A DNA stretch of 64,000 bases from contig NZ_JBGKFB010000001.1 of the NCBI RefSeq assembly GCF_041333735.1, forward strand, positions 124,001 to 188,000. Direction: 5' to 3'. The notes beneath the pieces are model-generated. The model had not been told where the DNA came from, ran no database searches, and saw only the letters and a list, made by a program, of their open reading frames with translations. Of the stretch, positions 34,958 to 43,140 are shown piece by piece. The first letter of the stretch is position 1; every line of letters begins with the position of its first letter. The stretch comes from Veillonella sp. (GTDB taxonomy: Bacteria > Bacillota > Negativicutes > Veillonellales > Veillonellaceae). The position numbers and the translations under genes are program-made.

Positions 34958-34985
34958 AGACGTATATGTTTTGCAATATATGTCT
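34958..34985 (-). promoter_or_regulatory. Inverted repeat in the fhs leader
   Basis: AGACATATAT / ATATACGTCT with an eight-base loop, 9 of 10 pairs. It lies 52 bases upstream of fhs. It may be a regulatory hairpin or operator. Confidence 0.35.
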
Positions 34986-35121
34986 ACTGTGAATGTATAT
35001 TTGTACACTTACATTACTCTATTATATGTGAAAGTTCCTCTAATGTCTAATACTTATGTCTAACAAATTTAGTAATCTATCTAATATATAGCAAACCAAC
35101 ACAATATATACAGATATCCAA

Positions 35122-35157
35122 GAAAAAGCCCTGACGTAAATCTACATCAGGTCTTTC
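35122..35157 (-). terminator. Intrinsic terminator after the SLC13 carrier
   Basis: GACCTGATGT / ACGTCAGGGC stem with six-base loop then TTTTTC on the minus strand. Confidence 0.8.
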
Positions 35158-35181
35158 AATATATACCGAATACTTATCTTA

Positions 35182-36450
35182 TTAGAACGGGAATAGGATT
35201 GGAAGTAAAATAAGTGCTACGATACTAGATACAACGATAAGTGGCAAACCAGCTTTCACATAATCCATGAAGCTATAACCAGCTATATTGTATACCATAG
35301 TGTTGGCAGGCATACCAATCGGTGTAGCATATGCTAAAGAGCTAGCAATTACGATAGCTGCAAGCACTGCTTTAGGATCAAATCCAAGTTGAGACGCAAG
35401 GCTAAGACCAATAGGAACTAATAACGCACAAGTAGCTGTGTTAGACATAAAGTTTGTCATAAACACACCAAGCACAAAGATTACTACTAACACAACGATT
35501 GGAGATGGACTCGCGCCAAGGCTATTAACAATAATATCAGCAACTACAGAGCCAGTACCAGTTTTTACCATTGCATCACCGAGAGCCATGGAACCAGCAA
35601 AGAGCATAATTGTTTTCATATCAATAGATTTAACAGCTGCCGTTTCGCTAATAACATTAGTCGCTACTAATACAAGAGCACCGATCCAAGCACTTACATA
35701 GAGTTTTACACCTAATTGTTTTTCAAAAATCATAGCAACAACTGTCAAAATCAATATAATCGCAGCAGTCCATTTCTTCCAAGATGGCACATGACTATAA
35801 TCATCATTACCTTCAAAAGCACCATCTGGTTGATGACTTGGAGCGTCTGGTAAGAAACGTTTACCAATTGTAGCATAGAAAATAGTACCAACGATTAGAA
35901 TCGGCAAACCTACTAAACCATAATCAAAGAAACCAAAAGAGCCTAAGCCGGCTTGTTGTAATCCCGCTTGGGCAATCATATTACCAGGAGCGCCGATAAG
36001 AGAGATATTACCACCCATAGCCGCTGCAAATACGAGAGGCATCAATAGTTTAGTTTGTTTAAAACCACTCTTTTTGCAAATACCGATAATTACAGGAATC
36101 AGCACAGCAGCTGTACCAGTATTAGATAAGAAACCAGATAAAGTGCCTGTAATCATCATAACTGCAACGAGTAAAGATGTTTCAGTTTTAGCAAACTTAT
36201 GAACTACATTACCTACGCCTACGGCTACCCCTGTTGCAAAGAAAGCTTCACCAATAACAAACATGCCCATAAATAGTAAAACATTTGGATCCACAAAACC
36301 GGCGAACGCTTCTTTAGCGGATAATACCCCACTTAAGTGCAGACCTACCGCTACAACCATAGCGGTAATAGACAATGGGATTTTCTCCCATGCAAACATG
36401 ACAATGGCAAACACCAAGAAGCCAAGAGTTATCATTACACTCGTATCCAT
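35182..36450 (-). CDS. SLC13/DASS-family carboxylate carrier
   Basis: A 422-residue inner-membrane carrier with about 11 helices in two inverted repeats. The paired substrate/sodium motifs SNTGTAAVLIPVI (about residue 112) and SNTATCALLVPIG (about 330) mark the divalent-anion:Na+ symporter family. Fumarase genes lie directly upstream (103 bp, separated by a terminator), so fumarate, malate, succinate or tartrate is the likely cargo. ATG 36450 follows GGGAGGT. Confidence 0.85.
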   Translation of the reverse strand: MDTSVMITLGFLVFAIVMFAWEKIPLSITAMVVAVGLHLSGVLSAKEAFAGFVDPNVLLFMGMFVIGEAFFATGVAVGVGNVVHKFAKTETSLLVAVMMITGTLSGFLSNTGTAAVLIPVIIGICKKSGFKQTKLLMPLVFAAAMGGNISLIGAPGNMIAQAGLQQAGLGSFGFFDYGLVGLPILIVGTIFYATIGKRFLPDAPSHQPDGAFEGNDDYSHVPSWKKWTAAIILILTVVAMIFEKQLGVKLYVSAWIGALVLVATNVISETAAVKSIDMKTIMLFAGSMALGDAMVKTGTGSVVADIIVNSLGASPSPIVVLVVIFVLGVFMTNFMSNTATCALLVPIGLSLASQLGFDPKAVLAAIVIASSLAYATPIGMPANTMVYNIAGYSFMDYVKAGLPLIVVSSIVALILLPILFPF

Positions 36451-36491
36451 ATATACCTCCCAATACGTGTAATCTACCTAAAAAAGGGTAC

Positions 36492-36531
36492 AAAAAAGGA
36501 GGATTGTACAAAATCCGTATAATCCTCCTAT
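36492..36531 (-). terminator. Intrinsic terminator after the fumarase genes
   Basis: AGGAGGATTATAC / GTACAATCCTCCT stem followed by six T on the minus strand. Confidence 0.85.
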
Positions 36532-36553
36532 TTAGTTACATTTCACAATGCAA

Positions 36554-37165
36554 TTATTTGATGAAGCCTACGTGTTTATAGATTTCTTCTAACACTTCTT
36601 CTTTTTTCGCATTGTATTCTACTTTTTTATTTTCAAAGTAGTTATTGCCTTCTGCATCAATGGATACTATAAGCGGACCAAATTCTTTAACCTTAAAGGT
36701 CCACAAAGTCTCACACATACCTAATTCACGCCAATTAGCAGATTCTACTTTTTCAACTTCTGTAGCAGCAAGAACCGCATTGCCTGCAGGGAATACACAA
36801 TGTAGTGCGCCAAAGTCTTTGCATGCTCGTGCTGTTTCAGGACCCATACCGCCTTTACCTACAATGAGACGTACACCGGTCTTTTTAACAAAGTCATATT
36901 CGAATTTTTCCATTCGCATAGATGTAGTAGGACCTACAGATACTACCTCAAATTCATTCTCGCTTATAGTACGAATAATTGGACCTGCATGAAGTATAGC
37001 CCCATCTTTAACATCAACCGGTAAAGTTTTACCTTCTTCTACCACACGACGATGCCCCATATCACGACTAGTTGTAATATACCCAGTCAAATAAATCACA
37101 TCACCTGGCTTAATGCCTGCTAAATCAGATTGTTGAATCGGTGTAGTTAATATTTTCTTAGCCAT
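36554..37165 (-). CDS. Class I fumarase (fumarate hydratase), beta subunit
   Basis: A 203-residue protein matching the C-terminal swivelling domain of class I Fe-S hydro-lyases. It starts KILTTPIQQSDLAGIKPGDVIYLTG and has GPTTSMRMEKFE and VGKGGMGPETARACKDFG. With the alpha subunit encoded just upstream it interconverts malate and fumarate; L-tartrate dehydratase (TtdAB) is built the same way and is the main alternative. ATG overlaps the alpha stop (TAATG), so the subunits are made in step. Confidence 0.9.
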   Translation of the reverse strand: MAKKILTTPIQQSDLAGIKPGDVIYLTGYITTSRDMGHRRVVEEGKTLPVDVKDGAILHAGPIIRTISENEFEVVSVGPTTSMRMEKFEYDFVKKTGVRLIVGKGGMGPETARACKDFGALHCVFPAGNAVLAATEVEKVESANWRELGMCETLWTFKVKEFGPLIVSIDAEGNNYFENKKVEYNAKKEEVLEEIYKHVGFIK

Positions 37166-38067
37166 TATAATGTCACTCCTTTATGGGATTTAACTGTGCA
37201 ATTACCATCTTTATCAAATACAAGATCGCCACGACGATGATTCCAACAACCTACGCTAACAGCACAAGAAATAACAGATGGATGACGTGTACCATGTTCA
37301 ATATTTACACCTAAAACAGTTTTATCTCCACCCATACCTTGAGGTCCAATACCAATTTTATTAATTCCATCTTCTAATAATTGTTCCATATAAGCCGCTT
37401 TTTCATTAGGTGCTTTGGAAGATACAGGACGCATTAATGCTTTTTTAGATAATCCAGCAGCGGTATCAATAGTTGTAGCAATCCCTACACCTACCAATAG
37501 TGGAGGACACGCATTTAAGCCATAGCTTGTCATCAAATCAAGAACAAACTTAGCAACACCTTCATAGCCTTCTCCTGGCATCAATGTTTTACCTGACCCT
37601 GGCAAGGAACACCCGCCACCAGCCATGTATGGGAAGATTTCTACATCATCACGGCCCGGAATGATATCCCAGTGAATATAAGGTGCAGTGAGGCCAATAT
37701 TTTTACCTGTATTAAATTCATCAAAGGTTTCTACACAGTTCAATCGTAATGGAGCTTCTTGTGTAGCCTTATAGGTTGCTTCTCTTAGAATATCTTCTAA
37801 TTCTCCTAGTAAGGGATAATTAGATCCAACCTTTACCCAAAATTGTAAGACCCCTGTATCTTGACAAGAAGGACGATTAAGCTGAGCTGCTAAATCCATA
37901 TTATGTTGCATTGTCTCATAAATAGATTTGGCCATAGGATTTTTTTCATCCTGCGCCAATTCATGAATTTTTTCTTGTACATCATCAGGCAATACCTTTG
38001 CCATATAAGAAATGAAATTAGCTATCTTATTAGTCATTTCTTGTACTTGTTGTTCCTTCGTACTCAT
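37165..38067 (-). CDS. Class I fumarase (fumarate hydratase), alpha subunit
   Basis: A 300-residue Fe-S-binding subunit. Conserved cysteines are in SCQDTGVLQFW, GGGCSLPGSGKT and VGCWNHRRGD, the three expected ligands of the oxygen-sensitive 4Fe-4S cluster; GIGPQGMGGDKT is also typical. It works with the beta subunit in the reductive C4 branch leading to succinate/propionate, central to Veillonella-type lactate fermentation. ATG 38067 follows GGAGGT. Its promoter at 38146-38178 shares a motif with the SemiSWEET promoter. Confidence 0.9.
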   Translation of the reverse strand: MSTKEQQVQEMTNKIANFISYMAKVLPDDVQEKIHELAQDEKNPMAKSIYETMQHNMDLAAQLNRPSCQDTGVLQFWVKVGSNYPLLGELEDILREATYKATQEAPLRLNCVETFDEFNTGKNIGLTAPYIHWDIIPGRDDVEIFPYMAGGGCSLPGSGKTLMPGEGYEGVAKFVLDLMTSYGLNACPPLLVGVGIATTIDTAAGLSKKALMRPVSSKAPNEKAAYMEQLLEDGINKIGIGPQGMGGDKTVLGVNIEHGTRHPSVISCAVSVGCWNHRRGDLVFDKDGNCTVKSHKGVTL

Positions 38068-38145
38068 CGCAAACCTCCAAAAAGACTTCATTATTTAAGA
38101 CGTAATTATTTCTGTTTCGGAACCTTAGCTCCTTTCGATGATTTC

Positions 38146-38178
38146 ATTGTACTCTTTTTTCAGGATATAACTATCCAA
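38146..38178 (-). promoter_or_regulatory. Fumarase promoter with AraC-type candidate operator
   Basis: On the minus strand the motif TTGGATAGTTATA (38166-38178) lies exactly 14 bases before the -10 box TACAAT (38146-38151), and no good -35 exists. The SemiSWEET promoter has the same motif at the same spacing. This layout fits a class II activator such as the AraC protein encoded next door. In the rest of 38179-38288 I see nothing. Confidence 0.6.
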
Positions 38179-38288
38179 TTTATAAGTTGATTTTTGCTTG
38201 TGAAAATACGCTAATTTCATACAAAATTACCCATATAATTATATTTTCACCCATCTAAAATATACAATTACACCTATTTAGAAATATC

Positions 38289-38324
38289 AAAAAGAGCACT
38301 ACCTATCAAAAGGTAGTGCTCTTT
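38289..38324 (-). terminator. Intrinsic terminator after the first AraC gene
   Basis: AAAGAGCACTACCT / AGGTAGTGCTCTTT stem with a six-base loop and T-run on the minus strand. Confidence 0.85.
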
Positions 38325-38452
38325 CATCATTTATTTTTATATGCTTATCAAATATATAAAATCACCTATACCTAATGATTGTATATCCACCTAATTTTAA
38401 TTTTCAAAATCATAAAATTACAACTAATTACAAAGTACTATAACAATGAAAA

Positions 38453-39481
38453 TTATGATTGTAATTTTTTTACAACCATCTCAAGTTGTTCTCTAATATC
38501 CTGTAACTTTTGATTAGCTACTTCTAATCTGATTTTATTGGTAGAGTCATCTTGATATGGTAAATAGTTTTGCAATATATCTATAATATCTTTTTCCTGA
38601 GTAGAGATAATTTCCTTCCAATCATGTAGCTTTGTTTTACGTCCCATCTCTTTTGCTTGCTTACGATACTCTGACGGGGTTGTATGGAAGTGTTTCTTAA
38701 AGGCCACATTAAAGGCTTTAATATCTGCAAATCCACAGCTACTTGCAATATGTGCTACTCCATCTTCAGAGTTAGCTAAACGAACGGTAGCCTCTCGTAA
38801 TCTCAACCGCAACAAATACTCTAAGAATGAAACACCCAATTGGCGTTTAAAGAACTGAGATGTATAGTTCACATTATAACCGCCAATTTTAGCAATATCT
38901 TCTAACTCTATCTTCTGCTTATAATTTTCATCAATATAGGCAATCATTTTATCAAAGGTAGCTACAGTCATATCAGCAGGCTTTGTATGTACAGGGATAG
39001 TCTTAACCGCATCAATTTCCCGATATATATCACTCATCATGGCTAAATAATGATTCTCCAAGCATAATTGACGATCAGGACTTTCACTATTCACCATTAA
39101 CAACATCATTTGTGCAGCACGATGACGTAGGGACGTAAAAAATTCATTATCTCGGTTAGTTTTATCTGAACGCAATACAAATTGATACATACCGAAGTTA
39201 GGATCAAAGTATTGGAAAAACTCCTTACTTACATGAATAACAAGAGCCGTTGTATCCTCCTCTAAGGCCAAAGTAGCATGACCAACTTGAGGGGAAATAA
39301 TAATTGTATCAAGAGGTTCCATTGTGAAAACCTCACTATTACAACTCATGTCGATTCTGCCCTTTAGCAAGATTAAGATTTCTACGCCACTATGCCAGTT
39401 GTAATGATATGTACTAACCTTATATATATCACTATTGAAATCTATATGATTGTGTTTATAGGAATAATGAAAGTAATCCAT
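38453..39481 (-). CDS. AraC-family regulator with cupin domain, copy 1
   Basis: A 342-residue regulator. Residues 10-95 form a cupin-type sensor (YHYNWHSGVEILILLKGRIDM, the metal/ligand His region), 170-280 the double HTH (IAKIGGYNVNYTSQFFKRQLGVSF then IASSCGFADIKAFNVAFKKHFHTTPSEYRK). A further 60-residue tail, probably coiled coil, follows the HTH, which is unusual. About two-thirds of residues are identical to copy 2 at 40918-41940. It lies beside the fumarase genes and probably acts on their promoter; the ligand may be an organic acid or sugar. ATG 39481 has GGGAGA about 12 bases upstream. Confidence 0.88.
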   Translation of the reverse strand: MDYFHYSYKHNHIDFNSDIYKVSTYHYNWHSGVEILILLKGRIDMSCNSEVFTMEPLDTIIISPQVGHATLALEEDTTALVIHVSKEFFQYFDPNFGMYQFVLRSDKTNRDNEFFTSLRHRAAQMMLLMVNSESPDRQLCLENHYLAMMSDIYREIDAVKTIPVHTKPADMTVATFDKMIAYIDENYKQKIELEDIAKIGGYNVNYTSQFFKRQLGVSFLEYLLRLRLREATVRLANSEDGVAHIASSCGFADIKAFNVAFKKHFHTTPSEYRKQAKEMGRKTKLHDWKEIISTQEKDIIDILQNYLPYQDDSTNKIRLEVANQKLQDIREQLEMVVKKLQS

Positions 39482-39533
39482 AACTACAAAATTCTCCCTA
39501 GTAAATCAAACAATAATTATTGAGTCCAGAAAT

Positions 39534-40175
39534 TTAAATTCCGATTTTCTCTAACAGAGACAAGGTAAACATAGAAATACCTCCACCGATTCCACCAGCT
39601 ACTGCTATTGTCAAATACGGAATATCAAGAACTATTTTAAAGGTTTTAAAAAACAGCACTATCTGTAAAAGTCCACAGATTAAGGTTGTCCCAAAAATTA
39701 CTGCGCCTGCAAAAACCATATTAACAATATTTGTCAGTACAAAAACAGCCATAAGTGAAAAAATAAATAACTCTATACTCTTAACTAAAAATATTTCAGA
39801 ATAAGCATATAAATATACCATAAAAACTCGATTTAATGTTAATGTTGCGTCGGCCCCTCTTCCTATCAATAAAAAGATAGGCACGAACACAACAGACATA
39901 ACAATAAACGTTAAAAATGAACCTATTATATTCCTTGCAAGAGTAGGATTAATTAAAAGTTCGGCTAATGTTGTTGTAGATTCAGGTTTTAATAAATTAA
40001 CACTTACGCTCCCCAAAGTCATAATAAATAGCATGAATACTATATAAAATACAACAGCTTTTATAGAACCGCTTAAAGTTCCTCTATCCCGAAAGTATGG
40101 CAACCATAAGTTAGGACTCACAAGGGCATTAAAAATTTGTCTATATACATTAATAGAGTCAGTACTATTAACCAC
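39534..40175 (-). CDS. Yip1-family membrane protein
   Basis: A 213-residue integral membrane protein with about five hydrophobic helices and the Yip1 pattern: NALVSPNLWLPYFRDRG at the N-terminus, then paired helices ending in TIAVAGGIGGGISMF. Bacterial Yip1 proteins have no fixed function. The start is a GTG at 40175 behind GAGAGGT. It lies 52 bp upstream of the AraC copy 1 gene, so the two probably share a transcript. Confidence 0.72.
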   Translation of the reverse strand: MVNSTDSINVYRQIFNALVSPNLWLPYFRDRGTLSGSIKAVVFYIVFMLFIMTLGSVSVNLLKPESTTTLAELLINPTLARNIIGSFLTFIVMSVVFVPIFLLIGRGADATLTLNRVFMVYLYAYSEIFLVKSIELFIFSLMAVFVLTNIVNMVFAGAVIFGTTLICGLLQIVLFFKTFKIVLDIPYLTIAVAGGIGGGISMFTLSLLEKIGI

Positions 40176-40195
40176 AAAAACCTCTCTTATTTACA

Positions 40196-40274
40196 TAAAA
40201 AATGCACCCCTTATTAATCCAAGGGATGCATTCATTATGATATATATAATTAACAGCGGTCAACAGTAATTTTA
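40196..40274. repeat. Dispersed repeat A with terminator (after SemiSWEET)
   Basis: About 78 bases similar to 43046-43118. Both start with a hairpin (AAAAAATGCA...GGGATGCATT, the terminator of the SemiSWEET gene here), then TTATGATATAT, then GGTCAACAG near the end. Confidence 0.65.
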
Positions 40275-40322
40275 TATGTCATTAAAGTTATAATTATATA
40301 TCATTAACGTTATAGTTTTATG
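40270..40322. repeat. Short imperfect tandem repeat after SemiSWEET
   Basis: Two units of about 25 bases: ATGTCATTAAAGTTATAAT and ATATCATTAACGTTATAGT, ending next to the SemiSWEET stop codon region. Function unknown. Confidence 0.45.
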
Positions 40323-40337
40323 TTTCTATTCTTTAAA

Positions 40338-40604
40338 TTACATAACCGCTGTGATAGCTGCTGCCAAGCCAAAGAAGATACCAGGTGCATTTGCTAATGC
40401 TACTGGAATATCTCTATGTTCTTTGAACAAACCATAGGCTACCCATAATGTACAGTTGATCGCAGCTACGAGTGGTTGAATCCAATCACCAGTACCTGGA
40501 TGAGCTAGGTTATGCATGATTTGTGGAAAATAAGATACATACATAGCTACAGCAGTAACAGTTGCAACTTTACCTACGTTTTCCATAAATTTTACTTGAT
40601 TCAT
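40338..40604 (-). CDS. SemiSWEET sugar transporter
   Basis: An 88-residue half-size SWEET protein: three transmembrane helices with the conserved Pro-Gln in AMYVSYFPQIMHNL and the substrate-facing Asn-Trp pair in AINCTLWVAYGLF. SemiSWEETs work as homodimers and pass sugars down their gradient. Asaccharolytic anaerobes use few sugars, so the substrate could be another small polyol or acid. ATG 40604 follows GGAGGA. Its promoter at 40655-40687 shares a motif with the fumarase promoter. Confidence 0.88.
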   Translation of the reverse strand: MNQVKFMENVGKVATVTAVAMYVSYFPQIMHNLAHPGTGDWIQPLVAAINCTLWVAYGLFKEHRDIPVALANAPGIFFGLAAAITAVM

Positions 40605-40654
40605 ATATCCTCCAAAATTATAACTTACTAATTTGTTTACTCCTGATGAAGTAT

Positions 40655-40687
40655 ATTCTACTCAGTTTTGAGATTATAACTATCCAA
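40655..40687 (-). promoter_or_regulatory. SemiSWEET promoter with AraC-type candidate operator
   Basis: On the minus strand TTGGATAGTTATA (40675-40687) lies 14 bases before the -10 box TAGAAT (40655-40660), the same arrangement as at the fumarase promoter. The gene for the second AraC paralogue lies just upstream. No other structure was seen in 40688-40793. Confidence 0.6.
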
Positions 40688-40793
40688 ATTAAAAGGTAGT
40701 TTTTCTAGAAAAACCACTAAAAATAGATTGATTTTTCTCTATTCAAACTATTACGACGCATTTTCAACCTATAAATTTACCAAGAAAGGCATC

Positions 40794-40823
40794 AAAAAAA
40801 GCACTACTTATCATAGTAGTGCT
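40794..40823 (-). terminator. Intrinsic terminator after the second AraC gene
   Basis: AAAGCACTACT / AGTAGTGCTTT hairpin followed by T on the minus strand; similar to the terminator after AraC copy 1. Confidence 0.85.
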
Positions 40824-40917
40824 TTCATAATAATGTATTCGTAATAAAAATATATAGAAAATCACCCAATTCTAATATTTCTATATACGCCAAAATTACA
40901 TACAACTTAGATATTGA

Positions 40918-41940
40918 TTATAATTCATTAACTACGTCAGCTAGCTTCGCTTTTAAGGATTCTAGTTTTTGACTCATAAATTCTAACTCAGCTTTAGATC
41001 TAGAGTCATCTTCATAGGACAAGAAAGAATGTAGTAAATCAAGAATAGCTTGATTATCAACAGCCATAATTTCCTTTCCATCTTGTAGTATGGTTTTTCG
41101 CCCTAGCGCTTTAACTTGCTTGCGATATTCTGTAGGTGTTAAGTTAAAGTGTTTTTTAAAGGCCACATTGAACGCTTTAATATCTGCAAATCCACAACTA
41201 CTAGCAATCCTTGCTATAGCCTCATCAGTGGTTGTCAGACGAGTTGTCGCATCCCGCAAGCGTAAGCGCAACACGTACTCTACAAAGGAAATCCCCATTT
41301 GGCGTTTGAAGAACTGCGATGTATAGGCTACATTATAGCCACCAATTTTAGCAATCTCTTCCAATTCAATTTTTTGTTGGTAATGCTCATCTATATAAGA
41401 AATCATCTTGTCGAAGGTTGCCGGCTTAATGTCACCGGGTCTAGCATTTTCATGAATGCATTTTATAGAATCAAACTCCCGATACACATCGCCTGCCAAT
41501 GCTAAGTAATGATGTTCTACCCACATTCGATGTACAGGGCTTTCCCCTTTTATTTTTATTAACATCATCATTGCAGCATGATGACGCAAGGTTGTAAAGA
41601 ATTGATTATGACGGGTACTTTCATCAGAACGAACAACAAATTGATATGTCCCAAAGTTCGGATCATACTGCTGATAAAACTCATTGCCTACATGTACAAC
41701 TAAAGCAATAACATCCTCCTCTAACGCTAATACAGAATGTCCTACTTGAGGAGAGATAATGACAGCATCAAGAGGTTCCATTGTAAAAACTTCGTTATTA
41801 CAACTCATTTCAACGCGGCCTTTGAGAAGAATCAAAATCTCTGTTTCTCCATGCCAGTTATAATGATAGGTTCCTACTTTATATATGGTGCTGCTAAATT
41901 CTATATAATCATGTTTATATGAATAGTCGAAATAATTCAT
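40918..41940 (-). CDS. AraC-family regulator with cupin domain, copy 2
   Basis: A 340-residue paralogue of the protein at 38453-39481 with the same plan: cupin sensor (YHYNWHGETEILILLKGRVEM), double HTH (IAKIGGYNVAYTSQFFKRQMGISF then IASSCGFADIKAFNVAFKKHFNLTPTEYRK) and a 60-residue helical tail. The recognition helices are nearly identical in both, so they probably bind the same DNA motif while sensing differently or competing. Lies 15 bp after the zeta-like gene, so the two are co-transcribed. Its ATG has GAGGG some 12 bases upstream. Confidence 0.88.
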   Translation of the reverse strand: MNYFDYSYKHDYIEFSSTIYKVGTYHYNWHGETEILILLKGRVEMSCNNEVFTMEPLDAVIISPQVGHSVLALEEDVIALVVHVGNEFYQQYDPNFGTYQFVVRSDESTRHNQFFTTLRHHAAMMMLIKIKGESPVHRMWVEHHYLALAGDVYREFDSIKCIHENARPGDIKPATFDKMISYIDEHYQQKIELEEIAKIGGYNVAYTSQFFKRQMGISFVEYVLRLRLRDATTRLTTTDEAIARIASSCGFADIKAFNVAFKKHFNLTPTEYRKQVKALGRKTILQDGKEIMAVDNQAILDLLHSFLSYEDDSRSKAELEFMSQKLESLKAKLADVVNEL

Positions 41941-41955
41941 AATTTCTAAAACCCT

Positions 41956-43023
41956 CTAACGTAATTGCTTTTGTAGCTCCAGTTCCCGTTCTTTACCTAC
42001 ATTCAACAAATCGGTTTCATCTAGTGTCCAATCGCCAAATAGAATTTGGTCTACAACAGTTCCTACAGATTCAGCGCAGTGTTTTGAATTATATACCTGT
42101 ACTAAATCACGTTTATATACCTGAACACTTTCAAACAATCCGCTCTGTTCAATTTCATTAATATTATCAATCAAGGATTTTACAATTCCATCATGATGCT
42201 CTTTAGGTGTCGCTCTAGCCTGTAGTGGATCTACTACGAGCATTTCTAAATATCGCAATTGTGTTGTCAAATACGATAGCTCAGGCTTGGTAGCAATCAA
42301 ACAAAAATCGACAGTATAGCCTTTAGATTTTAATAATTTCGCCGTTTTAATTGGCACTACTGCAGAACGCAATGTACCTTCAATAATTAAATTATATTTT
42401 AGGGAACTTAATGTATCAATTACAGCCTCTACCATCTTTCCAGCAAATACTTTTGTGTAATCTACACTATCAACACCATATTTTTCTTGAAGTTCTCTAA
42501 AATATGGATGTTGTGCACGATAAGTGTCACCATCTATGACGATATAATCGTCTTTCGACTCCAACATTTTTACACGATGAATTGTTGTTTTACCAGCGCC
42601 ACTTTGGCCACCTAAAATAACCGCATGGGGTTCATTTGAAATGGTTTTATTAAAAGTAAGTAATTCAATAGTACGCTCTAATGCCATATTAAAATCTTCA
42701 GAACTATAGGACTCAATATCTTGTGAATCATTAATAGCTTTAACGTCTTTAGAGGTACGAACGCCTTGAGAAGCTTGTATTAGTAACGCTTTAATATTAT
42801 CTTCAAGCTCTTCCATATCAGACTTTAGAATTTCTAAGTCATTTATAGATGTAACCATATATAGTTTTGTATTTACGATATGAGAAAAAGCTTTTAACAA
42901 ATCTTCACAGTCATTACTGCCACATTCCTCTACTAATTTACAAAGACGAGCTAGCGTTTCTGCGCTCTGTTCTTTTACAACTTCAACTTGTAAAGTTAAA
43001 TTATACTGTTCAACGACATCCAT
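41956..43023 (-). CDS. Zeta-toxin-like P-loop kinase with N-terminal helical domain
   Basis: A 355-residue protein. Residues 130-330 match the zeta-toxin fold: Walker A GGQSGAGKTT (138-147), VIDGDTYRAQHPYF, and NLIIEGTLRSAVVP. Zeta toxins phosphorylate UDP-N-acetylglucosamine and stop peptidoglycan synthesis. No separate antitoxin gene is adjacent; instead residues 1-125 form a mostly helical N-terminal domain. E. coli EzeT has a built-in N-terminal antitoxin domain, which is a fair model but unproven here. It may also be a harmless small-molecule kinase. The gene leads the transcript with AraC copy 2. Confidence 0.75.
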   Translation of the reverse strand: MDVVEQYNLTLQVEVVKEQSAETLARLCKLVEECGSNDCEDLLKAFSHIVNTKLYMVTSINDLEILKSDMEELEDNIKALLIQASQGVRTSKDVKAINDSQDIESYSSEDFNMALERTIELLTFNKTISNEPHAVILGGQSGAGKTTIHRVKMLESKDDYIVIDGDTYRAQHPYFRELQEKYGVDSVDYTKVFAGKMVEAVIDTLSSLKYNLIIEGTLRSAVVPIKTAKLLKSKGYTVDFCLIATKPELSYLTTQLRYLEMLVVDPLQARATPKEHHDGIVKSLIDNINEIEQSGLFESVQVYKRDLVQVYNSKHCAESVGTVVDQILFGDWTLDETDLLNVGKERELELQKQLR

Positions 43024-43045
43024 ACATTAGCCCTCTCTCAACGCA

Positions 43046-43118
43046 CAAAAAATGCATCCCTCACAATAAGGGATGCATTTATTATGATATATTTATTTAT
43101 CTGTGGTCAACAGAATTT
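43046..43118. repeat. Dispersed repeat B with terminator (after moeA)
   Basis: Similar to repeat A at 40196-40274: hairpin AAATGCATCCCT / AGGGATGCATTT (43049-43079, the moeA terminator), then TTATGATATAT and GGTCAACAGAATTTTA. Confidence 0.65.
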
Positions 43119-43140
43119 TAGATGATACGAATATATACCC

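Noticed and set aside
34907..35121. THF riboswitch upstream of fhs
   Set aside because: Only one AT-rich inverted repeat is seen; no match to the folate aptamer core I know.
40170..43120. CRISPR array from the repeats near the AraC genes
   Set aside because: Only two distant copies of a terminator-linked repeat, no regular spacers.
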